A stretch of DNA of 53,749 bases from Crenothrix polyspora (GTDB taxonomy: Bacteria > Pseudomonadota > Gammaproteobacteria > Methylococcales > Methylomonadaceae). The notes beneath the pieces are model-generated. The model made no database searches. It saw only the letters and a list, made by a program, of their open reading frames with translations, and was not told where the DNA came from. Within the stretch, counting starts at the first letter, position 1; every line of letters begins with the position of its first letter. The stretch is taken from contig CAMDWT010000001.1 in NCBI GenBank assembly GCA_945877505.1, positions 1 through 53,749 on the forward strand. The letters run 5' to 3'. Positions 19,165-29,906 of the stretch are shown here, piece after piece. The position numbers were made by a program, and so were the translations under genes.

Positions 19165-19213
19165 TGTTTTTAGAAAGACAAGATTCAAGGAAAAAAAGTG
19201 CTCAGAGTGACTA

Positions 19214-20017
19214 TTATTCAGCAATCATCATAGATGGTATTTTTTGACCATCTAATTTAGCCTTCATTTCTGCAGCACGTTTTTTATCGAGTGTCGGGCC
19301 AATTTTAAGTCTATACATCGGAACATTGCTGGCATTGACTATGGTGTCTAGCGTCACGGGCAGGCCTAATTTTCGCATTGTTTCCATGTGGGCGACAGCA
19401 TTTTCTTTTTTACTAAAGCTACCCGCCTGAATAGTCCATCGACTAAATTCAGTTTTAGGTTTGACGGGTTTACTGACCGTGGTGCTCAGTGGAATATTTT
19501 CAGCGACTTTAGTCGTTGGTGCCTCAGTATTTTTTATAGGTTTAACAGCAGAAACAGGGGGCTCAGAAGTGGCTGCTTGTACCGCTGGTTCTTTGGTGGG
19601 GCTGGCTTTAGGTTTTACTTTGACAGCAGGCGCGGGTTTATTGGTTTCTTGCACAACACCCGTATCCAAAGAAGAGGAAGTATTGTCATTGATGGGTTCA
19701 TCTAAGGCTTGTTCACTGCTTTCTGGGGTTCTAGTTAGAGGTTCGTCAACGTTTTCTGCTGAGAGCTCAGTTTCTTCATCTGTATTGATGATGCTTTCAG
19801 AGCCTGAATCAGGTGCATTTAAAACTTGGTTAGCACTGCTAGGTAGTTTGTTTGCAGAGACTTCTCCGGTGACGACAGGTGTCGGCGGAATAACTAATTC
19901 GTGTACTGATTGACCACTATTATCGATAGGGTCGTCAAATAGCATAGGGATAAAAATAGCTGCAAGCGCCGTAACAACTACAGCACCAATCAATCGTTGT
20001 TTTAATTCTTGATTCAT
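19214..20017 (-). CDS. dedD: DedD-like SPOR-domain cell division protein
   Basis: Septal-ring protein that binds denuded peptidoglycan through its SPOR domain. The 267 residues show a short cytoplasmic N terminus (MNQELKQRLIGAVV), one membrane segment (about 9-28), a long proline-, threonine- and lysine-rich linker, and a SPOR domain at about residues 190-267 (WTIQAGSFSKKENA to the C terminus). Position between folC and cvpA is standard. The start overlaps the folC stop in an ATGA. Confidence 0.92.
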   Translation of the reverse strand: MNQELKQRLIGAVVVTALAAIFIPMLFDDPIDNSGQSVHELVIPPTPVVTGEVSANKLPSSANQVLNAPDSGSESIINTDEETELSAENVDEPLTRTPESSEQALDEPINDNTSSSLDTGVVQETNKPAPAVKVKPKASPTKEPAVQAATSEPPVSAVKPIKNTEAPTTKVAENIPLSTTVSKPVKPKTEFSRWTIQAGSFSKKENAVAHMETMRKLGLPVTLDTIVNASNVPMYRLKIGPTLDKKRAAEMKAKLDGQKIPSMMIAE

Positions 20018-21297
20018 TTTGTTAACTCACCTTTTTCAAATTCATTCAAACAATCAGATACTAAAAAGAAAGATCCAAAAACCAGTAATAAGTCGCTATC
20101 GACGGATTGGTTTTTTGCGGCGTTAAATGCGTCAGTAAATCCCTTAAATCCAAAGGATACTCTAGCCACTGAGCTGCGTGAAAATATTTCTTGCATTAAG
20201 GCTTCTGTCGCTGTTCTTGGGTTTGCTAAAGGAGCAAAGAACCAGTCGTATACAACAGGATTCATGATGTCGAGGACACTTGCGATGTCTTTATCTTTCA
20301 TCATTGAAAAAATTGCGTGTATTCGTTTGCCGGGAAAAGTAAGCTTTAGATAATCAACTAAAGTATTCACCGCTTCCGGGTTATGCCCTACATCTAACAA
20401 GATGGGAATTTTATCATTAATTAGTTGAAAACGACCGAGTAAATGGCAATTTTTGAGTCCTTGACTAATAGAGTGGTCACTCACCGGTAGTTTGTTAGCC
20501 AATAATTGTGTGGCTAAAATAACGGCAGAGGCATTTCGAAATTGATGCTCACCCTTTAAACTGGGCTCAGGTAAGGGGCCAATATGACGGTTTCCAGAAA
20601 ACCATTCCCAACTTGTCGTTGCTTTGGTATAGCCAAAGTCCTTGTTGATACACGATAGTTGAGCGCCTGCATTGGCAGCACTTTGTATTAATGATTGAGG
20701 CGGATTAGGGTCGCCGATGATCGCCGGTGTGTTGGCTCTGAATATACCCGCTTTCTCTCGTCCTATTGCTTCCCGAGTGGCGCCCAAAAAATCAACATGA
20801 TCAATGCCAATACTTGAAATTAAAGAGACATCTGGCGCAACAATATTGACGGCATCAAGTCTACCGCCTAAGCCAACTTCAAGTAATTGAATGTCAATAT
20901 CTGAACGCCAAAAAATATCAAGTGCCGCTAGCGTACCGAATTCGAAGTAGCTTAAAGACGTATTACCTCTAACCTCTTCTATTCTTGCAAATGCATCGCA
21001 AATTAGTTGGTCGGATACGGGGTTGCAGTCTATTTTTATTCTTTCGTTATATTTTAGAATATGTGGCGATGAATAAGCGCCTACTCGATAACCTTGGGCC
21101 TTATAGATGGCTTCTAGATAGGCAATGCATGAGCCTTTGCCATTGGTGCCCGCGACAGTAATTGTGAGCGGTTTGATGCCGGTGGGATTAAGGGTGTTAT
21201 AGACGCTAGCTACGCGCTCTAAACCCAAGTCTATTGCCAAGGGATGTAAGCTTTCTTGCCAGCTTAGCCATCCCTTTAGCGTATCAAAACGCATCAT
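20014..21297 (-). CDS. folC: Folylpolyglutamate / dihydrofolate synthase
   Basis: Adds glutamate to dihydropteroate and folates, which keeps the C1-carrying cofactors used by the fhs and glyA enzymes in the cell. The 427 residues match FolC, with the Mur-ligase ATP loop VAGTNGKGS at residues 48-56 and the conserved GLGGRLDAVN region near 140. The order accD-folC-dedD-cvpA-purF is classical. It begins 24 bases after accD and overlaps dedD by four bases. Confidence 0.95.
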   Translation of the reverse strand: MMRFDTLKGWLSWQESLHPLAIDLGLERVASVYNTLNPTGIKPLTITVAGTNGKGSCIAYLEAIYKAQGYRVGAYSSPHILKYNERIKIDCNPVSDQLICDAFARIEEVRGNTSLSYFEFGTLAALDIFWRSDIDIQLLEVGLGGRLDAVNIVAPDVSLISSIGIDHVDFLGATREAIGREKAGIFRANTPAIIGDPNPPQSLIQSAANAGAQLSCINKDFGYTKATTSWEWFSGNRHIGPLPEPSLKGEHQFRNASAVILATQLLANKLPVSDHSISQGLKNCHLLGRFQLINDKIPILLDVGHNPEAVNTLVDYLKLTFPGKRIHAIFSMMKDKDIASVLDIMNPVVYDWFFAPLANPRTATEALMQEIFSRSSVARVSFGFKGFTDAFNAAKNQSVDSDLLLVFGSFFLVSDCLNEFEKGELTK

Positions 21298-21321
21298 TAT
21301 TGTTGAGTTTTGGTGGACAAG

Positions 21322-22260
21322 TTATTCCGGCTCGGAAGAAGGTTCATCAACTTCTTCAGTGTCCACCGGTGGTAAACTTGGTATGACGAAGATCGGTGTT
21401 TTTACACGATTAGCGGTTAATAACGCTAAAATACTGCCAATGGTATTGCGTATTTCACGACGGTCGATAATCATATCGATGGCACCATGTTCTTGTAAAA
21501 ATTCACTACGCTGAAAACCTTCAGGTAGTTTTTCACGAACAGTCTGTTCTATTACTCTAGGACCTGCAAAGCCAATCAAGGCATTAGGTTCGGCAACATT
21601 AATGTCACCTAGCATAGCTAAACTCGCTGACACACCGCCCATTGTAGGATCCGTCATAAAGGATACGTAAGGGATGCCAGCATCAGAAAGCTTAGTTAAG
21701 GCAGCACTGGTTTTAGCCATTTGAAACAAAGAAAATAAAGATTCTTGCATTCTGGCGCCACCACTTGAAGTGAAGACGATAAACGGTATCCCTAACTCAC
21801 AACTTTTGTTTACACCACGAACAAAACGTTCGCCAACCACTGACCCCATTGATCCGCCCATGAATTTAAAGTCAAAAGCCGCCGCAACAATGTCCATGCC
21901 TTTCAATTGACCTTTCATTACAATCAAAGCATCATTTTCTTTGGTTTGTTTTTGAGCTTGGATGATTCTGTCTTTATATTTTTTGGTGTCTTTAAATTTT
22001 AACGGGTCAACAGGCTTGATATTTTTACCAATTTCCTCACGTCCTTCTTCATCCAGAAACATATTTAAGCGCGTTCTCGCAGAAATGCGCATATGGTGTT
22101 CGCATTTAGGGCAGACGCAGAGGTTTCTTTCCAGTTCTGTATTATAAAGGATGGCATTGCAACCAGGGCATTTAGTCCATAAACCTTCAGGCACCGCGCC
22201 TTTTTTGTTGGATCCCTCGGTTCTAATGGTCTTAGGTAGTAAAATTTCAAACCAACTCAT
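21322..22260 (-). CDS. accD: Acetyl-CoA carboxylase carboxyltransferase beta subunit
   Basis: Transfers CO2 from carboxybiotin to acetyl-CoA in fatty acid synthesis, together with AccA (not in the window). The 312 residues have an N-terminal four-cysteine zinc ribbon (Cys31, Cys34, Cys50, Cys53) and the crotonase-like carboxyltransferase domain with SSGGARMQE and [13 protein letters not shown] short acidic C-terminal tail is present. It stands between trpA and folC in the usual array. Confidence 0.96.
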   Translation of the reverse strand: MSWFEILLPKTIRTEGSNKKGAVPEGLWTKCPGCNAILYNTELERNLCVCPKCEHHMRISARTRLNMFLDEEGREEIGKNIKPVDPLKFKDTKKYKDRIIQAQKQTKENDALIVMKGQLKGMDIVAAAFDFKFMGGSMGSVVGERFVRGVNKSCELGIPFIVFTSSGGARMQESLFSLFQMAKTSAALTKLSDAGIPYVSFMTDPTMGGVSASLAMLGDINVAEPNALIGFAGPRVIEQTVREKLPEGFQRSEFLQEHGAIDMIIDRREIRNTIGSILALLTANRVKTPIFVIPSLPPVDTEEVDEPSSEPE

Positions 22261-22294
22261 TTGTATGCTCCATAGTACTTTATCATTACGCTTT

Positions 22295-23098
22295 TTAACT
22301 ATCCAGCGCTTGGCGTATGGATACTAATAATTCAATAATTTCGTGACTCGCACGCTCAACATCATCAAGATTTTCTTCAACTTTACTGATTAAGGCGCTG
22401 CCGATCACGACACCGTCTCCGAAACGGGCAATAGTTTTTGCCGTTTCAGCATCTTTTACACCAAAACCAATAGCAATGGGTAATTTTGTATTAGTTTTTA
22501 TTTGTTGAACTTTGTTTTCAACATCTGTTGCATCTAAATGACCTGCACCGGTGACGCCTTTGAGTGAAACATAGTAAATGTAACCACTGCCAACGGCATC
22601 CATTTTCTTAACACGTTCATCAGTACTGTTAGGCGCTAAAAGAAAAATTGGATCAATGCCTCTAGCTTTTAATAAAGCACTGCATTCAACACCTTCTTCT
22701 GGTGGCAAATCAACCGTTAAAACACCGTCAATATCTGCGCGTTGTGCCGCATTGGCGAAATTCTCATAGCCCATTGCTTCAATAGGATTTAAATAGCCCA
22801 TGAGAACAACCGGTGTTTCTTGATCTGTTTTTCTAAATTCCATGGCTATTTCCAGTGTCCGTTTTAAGCTCATTTTATGAGCTAAAGCACGTTCGCTGGC
22901 ACGTTGAATAACAGGACCATCGGCCATAGGATCAGAAAATGGCACGCCCAGCTCAATAACATCAACACCTGCTTTTACCATGGCGTGCATGAGGGGAACA
23001 GTAAAATCTGGTTTTGGGTCGCCAGCAGTAATAAATGGAATTAATGCCTTGCGGCCTGTTTTGGCAAGTGCTTCAAATCGGGTTGCTAATCGACTCAC
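22295..23098 (-). CDS. trpA: Tryptophan synthase alpha chain
   Basis: Cleaves indole-3-glycerol phosphate to indole and glyceraldehyde 3-phosphate and passes indole to TrpB. The 267 residues form the expected barrel with catalytic Glu49 (IELGVPFSD) and Asp60. The start is GTG, and it overlaps the trpB stop (GTGA), so the two subunits are translationally coupled, as expected for a complex needing equal amounts. Confidence 0.97.
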   Translation of the reverse strand: MSRLATRFEALAKTGRKALIPFITAGDPKPDFTVPLMHAMVKAGVDVIELGVPFSDPMADGPVIQRASERALAHKMSLKRTLEIAMEFRKTDQETPVVLMGYLNPIEAMGYENFANAAQRADIDGVLTVDLPPEEGVECSALLKARGIDPIFLLAPNSTDERVKKMDAVGSGYIYYVSLKGVTGAGHLDATDVENKVQQIKTNTKLPIAIGFGVKDAETAKTIARFGDGVVIGSALISKVEENLDDVERASHEIIELLVSIRQALDS

Positions 23099-24297
23099 AG
23101 TTCTATCCCCTCACGTTTAGCCATTGTTTGCATATCTTTATCGCCACGACCGGACAAGTTGATGATGATAGTTTCGTCTTTGTTCATGGTCGGTGCAAGT
23201 TTCATTGCATAAGCCATTGCATGACTAGATTCTAAAGCGGGAATAATACCTTCCATACGCGTTATGGCATAAAAGCCTTCAAGCGCCTCAGTGTCTGTAA
23301 TATTTACATACGTTGCTCGTCCCGTATCCTTAAGCCATGCATGTTCGGGGCCTACGCCGGGATAATCTAAGCCGGCAGAAATGGAATGCGTTTCGATAAT
23401 TTCACCATCATCATCACACATAAGATAAGTACGATTGCCATGTAATACTCCAGGGCGACCGGCGCATAAAGGTGCCGAATGTCGCCCAGTGGCAACACCA
23501 TCACCTGCCGCTTCAACCCCGAACATTTTTACGGATTTGTCTTCAATGAAGGGATAAAATAAACCAATTGCATTTGAACCGCCACCAACACAAGCCACTA
23601 ATGCATCAGGCAAACGACCGGTTGCTTCAAGACATTGTTCTTTGGCTTCACGGCCAATAATGGCTTGAAAGTCTCTAACCATTGCAGGGTAAGGGTGGGG
23701 GCCTGCAACCGTGCCAATAATGTAAAAAGTATTGTCTACATTAGTGACCCAGTCTCTTAGGGCCTCATTTAATGCATCTTTTAATGTTTTTGAGCCTGAT
23801 TCAACAGCCACGACAGTTGCGCCTAAAAGTTTCATGCGATAGACGTTGAGTGATTGCCTAGCAACATCCACGGCGCCCATGTAAACCACGCATTCAAGAC
23901 CTAGTCTTGCGGCAATGGTTGCAGTAGCAACACCGTGTTGGCCAGCCCCCGTTTCGGCAATAATACGCGTTTTACCCATGCGTTTAGCTAATAAAGCTTG
24001 GCCAATAGTATTATTGATTTTATGTGAGCCAGTATGATTAAGGTCTTCACGTTTTAAATAGATTTGCGCGCCACCGAGTTCACGACTCCAGCGTTCAGCA
24101 TGATATAAAGGCGAAGGTCGTCCGACATAATATTTTAAGTCAGCGTCGAGTTCGGCAATAAACTCAGGGTCGGATCGGTAATGTTGATAAGCGGCATTTA
24201 ATTCCTGAATAGCAGGCATTAATGTTTCAGCTACAAAAATTCCACCATACGGGCCAAAGTGTCCCCGCTCATCGGGCATATTATATTTTTCGGTCAT
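23095..24297 (-). CDS. trpB: Tryptophan synthase beta chain
   Basis: PLP enzyme that condenses indole with serine to make tryptophan. The 400 residues show the PLP lysine Lys93 ([11 protein letters not shown]), the GAGQHG loop and the phosphate-binding GGGSNA. It overlaps trpF and trpA by four bases each, giving a tight trpF-trpB-trpA operon. The other trp genes are elsewhere, as in many gammaproteobacteria. Confidence 0.97.
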   Translation of the reverse strand: MTEKYNMPDERGHFGPYGGIFVAETLMPAIQELNAAYQHYRSDPEFIAELDADLKYYVGRPSPLYHAERWSRELGGAQIYLKREDLNHTGSHKINNTIGQALLAKRMGKTRIIAETGAGQHGVATATIAARLGLECVVYMGAVDVARQSLNVYRMKLLGATVVAVESGSKTLKDALNEALRDWVTNVDNTFYIIGTVAGPHPYPAMVRDFQAIIGREAKEQCLEATGRLPDALVACVGGGSNAIGLFYPFIEDKSVKMFGVEAAGDGVATGRHSAPLCAGRPGVLHGNRTYLMCDDDGEIIETHSISAGLDYPGVGPEHAWLKDTGRATYVNITDTEALEGFYAITRMEGIIPALESSHAMAYAMKLAPTMNKDETIIINLSGRGDKDMQTMAKREGIEL

Positions 24298-24926
24298 GTT
24301 GTCGCCTTGTCACTCTCATTAACTTGTTTTATAAATGCCGCCATTTTAAGTGAGTCTTTAACGCCTTTTTTTAACTCAACACCGCTACTGATGTCGAGCG
24401 CGTAGGGTCTTACTGTTTGTACGGCTAGTTTGGCGTTAGTTTCATCTAACCCCCCTGCTAATATAATAGGTAGGGTACAATGCTGGGGGATTAATGCCCA
24501 GTCAAACTGACTTCCTGTTCCACCTTTTGCATCTGGATGATAAGCATCCAATAGCAAGCCATCAGCGTCATGATATTCAAGTGTTAGTGCCTGTATATCA
24601 ATATTATCCTTCATACTGACAGCTTTAATGTATCGTTTGCCGTAAATTCTGCAAGTCTTAGCCGGTTCATCGCCATGAAATTGAAGGCAGTCAATCGGCA
24701 CCCTCTGTAAAATTTCACGTATTCGTGCTTCTTGCTCATCAACAAATAAAGCCACAACCGTCGCAAAGGCAGGAAGGGCATTAACAATCTGAATAGCCTG
24801 TTCAATTTCAACATGTCTTGGGCTAGGCGGGTAAAACACCAAGCCAATAGCATCCACGCCTAAGTTAGCAGCCTCTACAGCATCTTCAATACGGGTAAAG
24901 CCGCAAATTTTAACGCGAGTTCGCAT
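24294..24926 (-). CDS. trpF: Phosphoribosylanthranilate isomerase
   Basis: Amadori isomerase of tryptophan synthesis. The 210 residues contain the catalytic cysteine in VKICGFT (Cys8) and the [15 protein letters not shown] segment near residues 140-155 with the catalytic Asp. It is a free-standing TrpF, not fused to TrpC. It appears to lead the long operon that continues to the PfkB kinase; about 200 AT-rich bases upstream probably hold its promoter, but no trp leader peptide or clear promoter was identified. Confidence 0.95.
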   Translation of the reverse strand: MRTRVKICGFTRIEDAVEAANLGVDAIGLVFYPPSPRHVEIEQAIQIVNALPAFATVVALFVDEQEARIREILQRVPIDCLQFHGDEPAKTCRIYGKRYIKAVSMKDNIDIQALTLEYHDADGLLLDAYHPDAKGGTGSQFDWALIPQHCTLPIILAGGLDETNAKLAVQTVRPYALDISSGVELKKGVKDSLKMAAFIKQVNESDKATT

Positions 24927-25131
24927 AAAGTGATACGGGAATTTATAGAATAAAATTTAGCCGCTTAGAATAACACAAATTAATAGTGAAATTAGTGGGA
25001 AAATTAATTGAAACTAATAAAGTTATAGGTGAAGTTATGTTGTTTTTTATGTGAGACGCTATAAATACAAAATGACATACAGTTTAGTTGAGTCCTAAAC
25101 GCTGTAAATAAGCTAATAGAGTAGAACACCG

Positions 25132-26745
25132 TTAATTATTATTTTTGAGGTTAAGAATCGGCACGGCACTTAAAAGTTTTTGGGTGTAAGCATGTTCAGG
25201 TTTTGTGAGGACTTGCTCTACGGTGCCGTGTTCAATAATTTTGCCTTGATACATTACGGCGACCTCGTCGGCTATTTCGGCAACTACGCCTAGGTCATGA
25301 GTGATAAAGAGATAACTTAGACCTTTTTCTTGTTGAAGGGTTTTAAGTAGTTGGATAATTTGTGCTTGCACGGAGACATCCAGCGCACTGGTCGGCTCAT
25401 CACAGACGATCAATTTCGGGTTAACCGCTAAAGCCCTAGCAATACAGATACGTTGGCGTTGACCACCGGAAAACTCATGGGGATAACGTAGTGCTGATTC
25501 TATGGGTAAATCAACTTGTTGTAAAAGACGGTGGACGCTTACTTTGCGTTCAGCAGCACTAATTTTAGGGTGTAATGCTTGGATGCCTTCAGCAATAATA
25601 TCACCGACCAACATTCTTGGGTTCATTGAGGAGAAGGGGTCTTGAAAGATAATCTGAATATTGGCACGTTGTTGCCTTAAGGCTTCGCCAGTCAGTGTGT
25701 TAAGTGTTATGCCATCGAGCGTTACGTGTCCGCTACTTCCAGGTATTAGGTTTAAGAGGCTTTTTCCTAACGTGGTTTTCCCACAGCCAGATTCACCAAC
25801 CAAAGCCAGTGTTTTTCCTTGTTGAAGAGTAAAGCTAACGCCATCCACCGCCCGAACATAATCCACTATCCGTTTGAACAAGCCTTTTCTGATAGGGTAG
25901 TAACAATAAAAATCCTTAACGTGTAATAAGGCTGGTTTTTCCTGTGGGACATGTGCTAAACAACTTTGCAGTGAAGGTAAGGCGTTGAGTAGTTTACGCG
26001 TATAGGGATGCTGAGGGTGGCTGAAAATGGTTTGTGTTATTCCGGTTTCGACAAGTTTCCCATGCTGCATTACGGCAACTCGATCTGCCATGGTCGAGAC
26101 TAGCGCTAAATCATGGCTAATTAGCCACAGCGCCATGCCCGTTTGTTGCTGTATTTTTTTTAGTAGCGCTAATATTTGCGCTTGAATAGTCACATCTAGC
26201 GAAGTGGTGGGTTCGTCGGCGATTAATAAATCCGGTTGACCCGCTAGGGCAATGGCAATCATGATCCGTTGCCGTTGTCCTCCAGACAGTTGATGTGGGT
26301 AGGCGTTAATTCGTTGTTCAGGCTCGGGTATTTCAACTTGATGTAATAATTCAAGTACTCGTTGTTTGACGACTTTTCTGGGTAAGGCAAAATGGATTTT
26401 TATGACTTCTTCGATTTGGCTGCCAATCGTCATCACGGGATTGAGTGAGGACATGGGATCTTGAAAAATAAAGCCGATTCGTCTGCCACGAATTTTACAG
26501 AGCTCAATTTCTGTGCGTTTTATGAGGTTGTCCTCGTGTAAATAGATAGCATCAGCTTGTATTTGAGCATTGTTGGGCAACAATCTAAGTACGGATAAAG
26601 CGGTGATTGATTTTCCGGAGCCTGACTCCCCCACTAATGCGAAAGTTTCACGGGGATAGATGACAAAACTGATGGCATCAACAACGGTTTGTTGATGGTT
26701 AAAGGTGACGCTGAGATTTTCAACAGAGAGTAGTGGTCTATTCAT
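25132..26745 (-). CDS. yejF: ABC transporter double ATPase, peptide/microcin C type (YejF-like)
   Basis: Two fused ABC ATPase domains, typical of YejF-like subunits that energise oligopeptide or microcin C uptake. The 537 residues show Walker A GESGSGKS at 39-46, signature LSGGQRQR, then a second set with GESGCGKTT near 320 and FSGGQRQR. Each half ends with the oligopeptide-type segment (HPYTRKLL, HAYTQKLL). No substrate-binding protein or permease gene is adjacent, which is unusual. The ATG start is preferred over an upstream TTG. It sits 112 bases downstream of fhs. The gene symbol is by similarity only. Confidence 0.85.
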   Translation of the reverse strand: MNRPLLSVENLSVTFNHQQTVVDAISFVIYPRETFALVGESGSGKSITALSVLRLLPNNAQIQADAIYLHEDNLIKRTEIELCKIRGRRIGFIFQDPMSSLNPVMTIGSQIEEVIKIHFALPRKVVKQRVLELLHQVEIPEPEQRINAYPHQLSGGQRQRIMIAIALAGQPDLLIADEPTTSLDVTIQAQILALLKKIQQQTGMALWLISHDLALVSTMADRVAVMQHGKLVETGITQTIFSHPQHPYTRKLLNALPSLQSCLAHVPQEKPALLHVKDFYCYYPIRKGLFKRIVDYVRAVDGVSFTLQQGKTLALVGESGCGKTTLGKSLLNLIPGSSGHVTLDGITLNTLTGEALRQQRANIQIIFQDPFSSMNPRMLVGDIIAEGIQALHPKISAAERKVSVHRLLQQVDLPIESALRYPHEFSGGQRQRICIARALAVNPKLIVCDEPTSALDVSVQAQIIQLLKTLQQEKGLSYLFITHDLGVVAEIADEVAVMYQGKIIEHGTVEQVLTKPEHAYTQKLLSAVPILNLKNNN

Positions 26746-26857
26746 AGCCTGATGTTGATGCAAAAATGGGTGTCACTGGAGGGATGAGCTGCTATTTTAT
26801 CGTGTCAATTAATCGCTCTGCCTCTTTTTATTTAAAAGAGGCAGAGCCTCGGAAACG

Positions 26858-28531
26858 CTAAAATAATCCCGTTATTTTTCCGTCATTATCAATATCAATT
26901 CTTTCTGCGGCCGGTATCTTAGGTAATCCTGGCATGGTCATGATGTCACCAGCAATCGCAACGATAAAGCCGGCACCGTTTGCAAGTTTGACTTCACGAA
27001 TCTCTAAAGTGTGACCAGAAGGTGCCCCTTTAGCATTGGGATTGGTTGAAAATGACATTTGCGTTTTGGCAATACAAATCGGAAATTTTCCATAATCAGT
27101 ATTCCATGTGGCCAGTTGTGCTTTTACTTTAGCGCTGGCAGTGATTTTTTTTGCACCGTAAAGTTTGGTCGCTATCGTTTCAATTTTTTCCCACAAGCTC
27201 AGGTTTTCATCGTAGACGTAAGTAAATTGAGGTTCACGGTGGTCAACCACATTGATAACGGCCTCTGCTAAGGCTTCTGCACCTGCTCCACCAGTGGCCC
27301 AATGTTTTGAAACGATGCAGTTTGCCCCTAAATCGGCACATTTTTGTTGTAGCATTGCAATTTCAGCATCCGAGTCAAGCGTGAAATGGTTGATGCATAC
27401 TATGCAAGGTAAGCCGTAATGTTGGGTGATATTATGGTAATGACGCTCAAGATTAACAAAACCTTGCTCTACTGCAGCTAAATTTTCAGTGTTTAAGTCT
27501 TCTTTGGCAATGCCGCCATGGAATTTAAGCGCTCGGATGGTCGCAACTAAAACCACTGCTGAGGGCTTAAGACCCGCCATGCGGCATTTGATATCGATAA
27601 ATTTTTCCGCGCCTAAGTCTGCGCCAAAGCCTGCTTCGGTAACGACATAATCAGCTAACTTTAACGCGGTTTTTGTCGCAGTAACGGTATTGCAGCCATG
27701 AGCAATATTGGCAAAGGGACCGCCATGAATAATGGCAATATTATTTTCTAGTGTTTGCACTAGGTTAGGTTTTATCGCATCTTTTAATAAAGCGGCCATA
27801 GCGCCTTGCGCGTTTAAGTCGCGCGCATAAACAGGTGTTTTGTTGTCAGTTTTGTAGCCGATAACTATGCGTCCTAAGCGATCTTTAAGATCAGCTCGGC
27901 CGGTTGCTAAGCAAAGTATGGCCATGACTTCAGAAGCGACTACGATGTCATAGCCGTCTTCACGCAAATATCCATTGGCAGGGCCGCCCATGCCGACGAC
28001 GATGCTACGTAATGCGCGATCATTCATATCGACAACCCGTTTCCATTGGATTCGTCTAGGATCTATGTCTAGTGCGTTGCCGTGATTGATATGGTTGTCT
28101 ATTAATGCAGATAATAAGTTGTGCGCTACACCGATAGCGTGAAAGTCGCCGGTAAAATGCAAGTTAATATCTTCCATCGGAACGACTTGTGAATAACCGC
28201 CGCCTGCTGCCCCCCCTTTTACGCCAAAACAGGGCCCTAATGAAGGTTCACGTAGGCACATCATAGTTTTTTTGCCTAAGCGATTCATTGCATCGCCTAA
28301 ACCTACCGTTGTGGTCGTCTTGCCTTCGCCGGCAGGTGTTGGGCTGATTGCGGTGACTAAGATTAACTTACCGTCTTGTTGATCACTTAGGCTGTTAATG
28401 TATTCCAGTGATATTTTGGCTTTGTAGTGACCAATAGGGTCAAGGTGTTCCGCTGATATGCCATATTGTTCTTTTGCCAAGCCGATAATCGGTCGCATGA
28501 TGGCTTGTTGGGCGATTTCTATATCTGACAT
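26858..28531 (-). CDS. fhs: Formate-tetrahydrofolate ligase
   Basis: ATP-dependent ligation of formate to tetrahydrofolate, bringing C1 units into the serine cycle (called ftfL in methylotrophs). The 557 residues include the ATP-binding [18 protein letters not shown] at 65-82 and the EPSLGPCFG and [11 protein letters not shown] segments. AGGAAAG precedes the ATG. It is separated from glyA by about 110 bases that contain a palindrome. The context with glyA, gck and mtdA strongly supports a role in C1 assimilation. Confidence 0.96.
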   Translation of the reverse strand: MSDIEIAQQAIMRPIIGLAKEQYGISAEHLDPIGHYKAKISLEYINSLSDQQDGKLILVTAISPTPAGEGKTTTTVGLGDAMNRLGKKTMMCLREPSLGPCFGVKGGAAGGGYSQVVPMEDINLHFTGDFHAIGVAHNLLSALIDNHINHGNALDIDPRRIQWKRVVDMNDRALRSIVVGMGGPANGYLREDGYDIVVASEVMAILCLATGRADLKDRLGRIVIGYKTDNKTPVYARDLNAQGAMAALLKDAIKPNLVQTLENNIAIIHGGPFANIAHGCNTVTATKTALKLADYVVTEAGFGADLGAEKFIDIKCRMAGLKPSAVVLVATIRALKFHGGIAKEDLNTENLAAVEQGFVNLERHYHNITQHYGLPCIVCINHFTLDSDAEIAMLQQKCADLGANCIVSKHWATGGAGAEALAEAVINVVDHREPQFTYVYDENLSLWEKIETIATKLYGAKKITASAKVKAQLATWNTDYGKFPICIAKTQMSFSTNPNAKGAPSGHTLEIREVKLANGAGFIVAIAGDIMTMPGLPKIPAAERIDIDNDGKITGLF

Positions 28532-28589
28532 CGTCTTTCCTCGGTAGAGATTAATTCATCGTATCTCTGATGTGTGAGCACATAACTAA

Positions 28590-28613
28590 AGAGACACGAT
28601 AAATCGTGTCTCT
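28590..28613. repeat. Perfect palindrome between glyA and fhs
   Basis: AGAGACACGA (28590-28599), loop TAAA, TCGTGTCTCT (28604-28613): a 10-bp perfect hairpin. There is no T-run on either side, so it is a weak terminator at best. Its form resembles short dispersed palindromes seen in bacterial intergenic regions; a similarly placed hairpin is found at 38107-38136. Confidence 0.7.
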
Positions 28614-28640
28614 ACAAGCATATTAAGCGTTGTGTTTATA

Positions 28641-29894
28641 TCAGCTATAAACAGGAAATCGAGCGCAAAGATGACCTACTTTTTCACGGACAGCGGCACT
28701 GATGTTTTCGTCATCAATATTTTCCATAACGTCACACATCATGTTAGCGATTTCAATCATTTCTGCTTCTTTAAAGCCGCGAGTCGTTGGCGCAGGTGTG
28801 CCGACACGAATACCGCTGGTCACAAAAGGTGATTGTGGATCATTAGGCACTGCGTTTTTATTCACAGTAATATGCGCTTTATTTAGTGCGGCATCGGCTG
28901 CTTTACCAGTAATCCCTTTAGGGATAAGCGATACGAGCATCAAGTGATTGTCGGTTCCTTTAGAGACTACATCAAAGCCGCGTTTGATAAAAACAGCCGC
29001 CATTGCTTGGGCATTTTTAATGACTTGTTGTTGGTAAATACGGAATTCAGGCTGCATGGCTTCTTTAAAAGCCACTGCTTTTGCGGCGATAATATGCATA
29101 GAGGGACCGCCCTGTATACCTGGAAAGATATTAGAATCGATTTTTTTCTCAATGTCAGGATTGCTTTTGCATAAAATAAGACCACCACGAGGCCCCCGTA
29201 GGGATTTATGGGTGGTGCTAGTAACAACATCGGCAAAAGGCACTGGATTAGGATATAAGCCTGCCGCAATTAAGCCTGCTACGTGAGCCATGTCGACGAC
29301 AAAATAGGCACCTACTTTATCGGCAATATCACGGAAACGTTGCCAATCCCAAACCCGTGAGTAAGCGGAAAAGCCCGCGATAATCATTTTAGGTTTATGT
29401 TCTAGAGCTAAAGCCTCAACTTGTTCATAATTTATTTCTCCGGTTTCAGGATTTAAACCGTATTGAATGGCCTTGTAAATTTTGCCTGAAAAATTAGGTT
29501 TAGCACCGTGTGTTAAATGACCGCCATCAGCCAAACTTAAGCCCATGATGGTATCGCCTGGCTGAATCAGTGCCATAAAAACGGCCATATTGGCCTGAGA
29601 GCCAGAGTGTGCTTGAACATTGGCATAGTCAGCGCCGAAGAGGGCTTTAGCGCGATCGATGGCAAGTTGTTCAACTTTATCAACAAATTCACAGCCACCA
29701 TAGTAACGTTTACCTGGGTAACCTTCGGCGTATTTATTGGTGAGTTGTGAGCCTTGGGCTTCCATTACACGAGGACTGGCGTAGTTTTCAGAAGCTATCA
29801 GTTCGATGTGATCTTCCTGGCGGTTGCGTTCTTCTTCCATTGCTTGGAATAGATCATCATCAAAACCGGCTATGGACATAGATTTTTTAAACAT
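28641..29894 (-). CDS. glyA: Serine hydroxymethyltransferase
   Basis: PLP enzyme joining methylene-tetrahydrofolate and glycine to make serine, the C1-fixing step of the serine cycle. The 417 residues show the PLP lysine Lys230 ([14 protein letters not shown]) and the HSGSQAN loop near residue 96. AGGAA lies seven bases before the chosen ATG, so this start is preferred over an internal ATG five codons later. Many methylotrophs carry a dedicated copy beside serine-cycle genes; whether a second glyA exists cannot be seen. Confidence 0.96.
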   Translation of the reverse strand: MFKKSMSIAGFDDDLFQAMEEERNRQEDHIELIASENYASPRVMEAQGSQLTNKYAEGYPGKRYYGGCEFVDKVEQLAIDRAKALFGADYANVQAHSGSQANMAVFMALIQPGDTIMGLSLADGGHLTHGAKPNFSGKIYKAIQYGLNPETGEINYEQVEALALEHKPKMIIAGFSAYSRVWDWQRFRDIADKVGAYFVVDMAHVAGLIAAGLYPNPVPFADVVTSTTHKSLRGPRGGLILCKSNPDIEKKIDSNIFPGIQGGPSMHIIAAKAVAFKEAMQPEFRIYQQQVIKNAQAMAAVFIKRGFDVVSKGTDNHLMLVSLIPKGITGKAADAALNKAHITVNKNAVPNDPQSPFVTSGIRVGTPAPTTRGFKEAEMIEIANMMCDVMENIDDENISAAVREKVGHLCARFPVYS

Positions 29895-29906
29895 GGTATT
29901 TCCTGA

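Noticed and set aside
19461-19913. 150-codon plus-strand reading frame opposite dedD
   Set aside because: It is a shadow of the dedD linker; codon pattern and family match support dedD only.
24927-25131. A trp leader peptide or attenuator before trpF
   Set aside because: No Trp-rich short frame or competing hairpins were seen.
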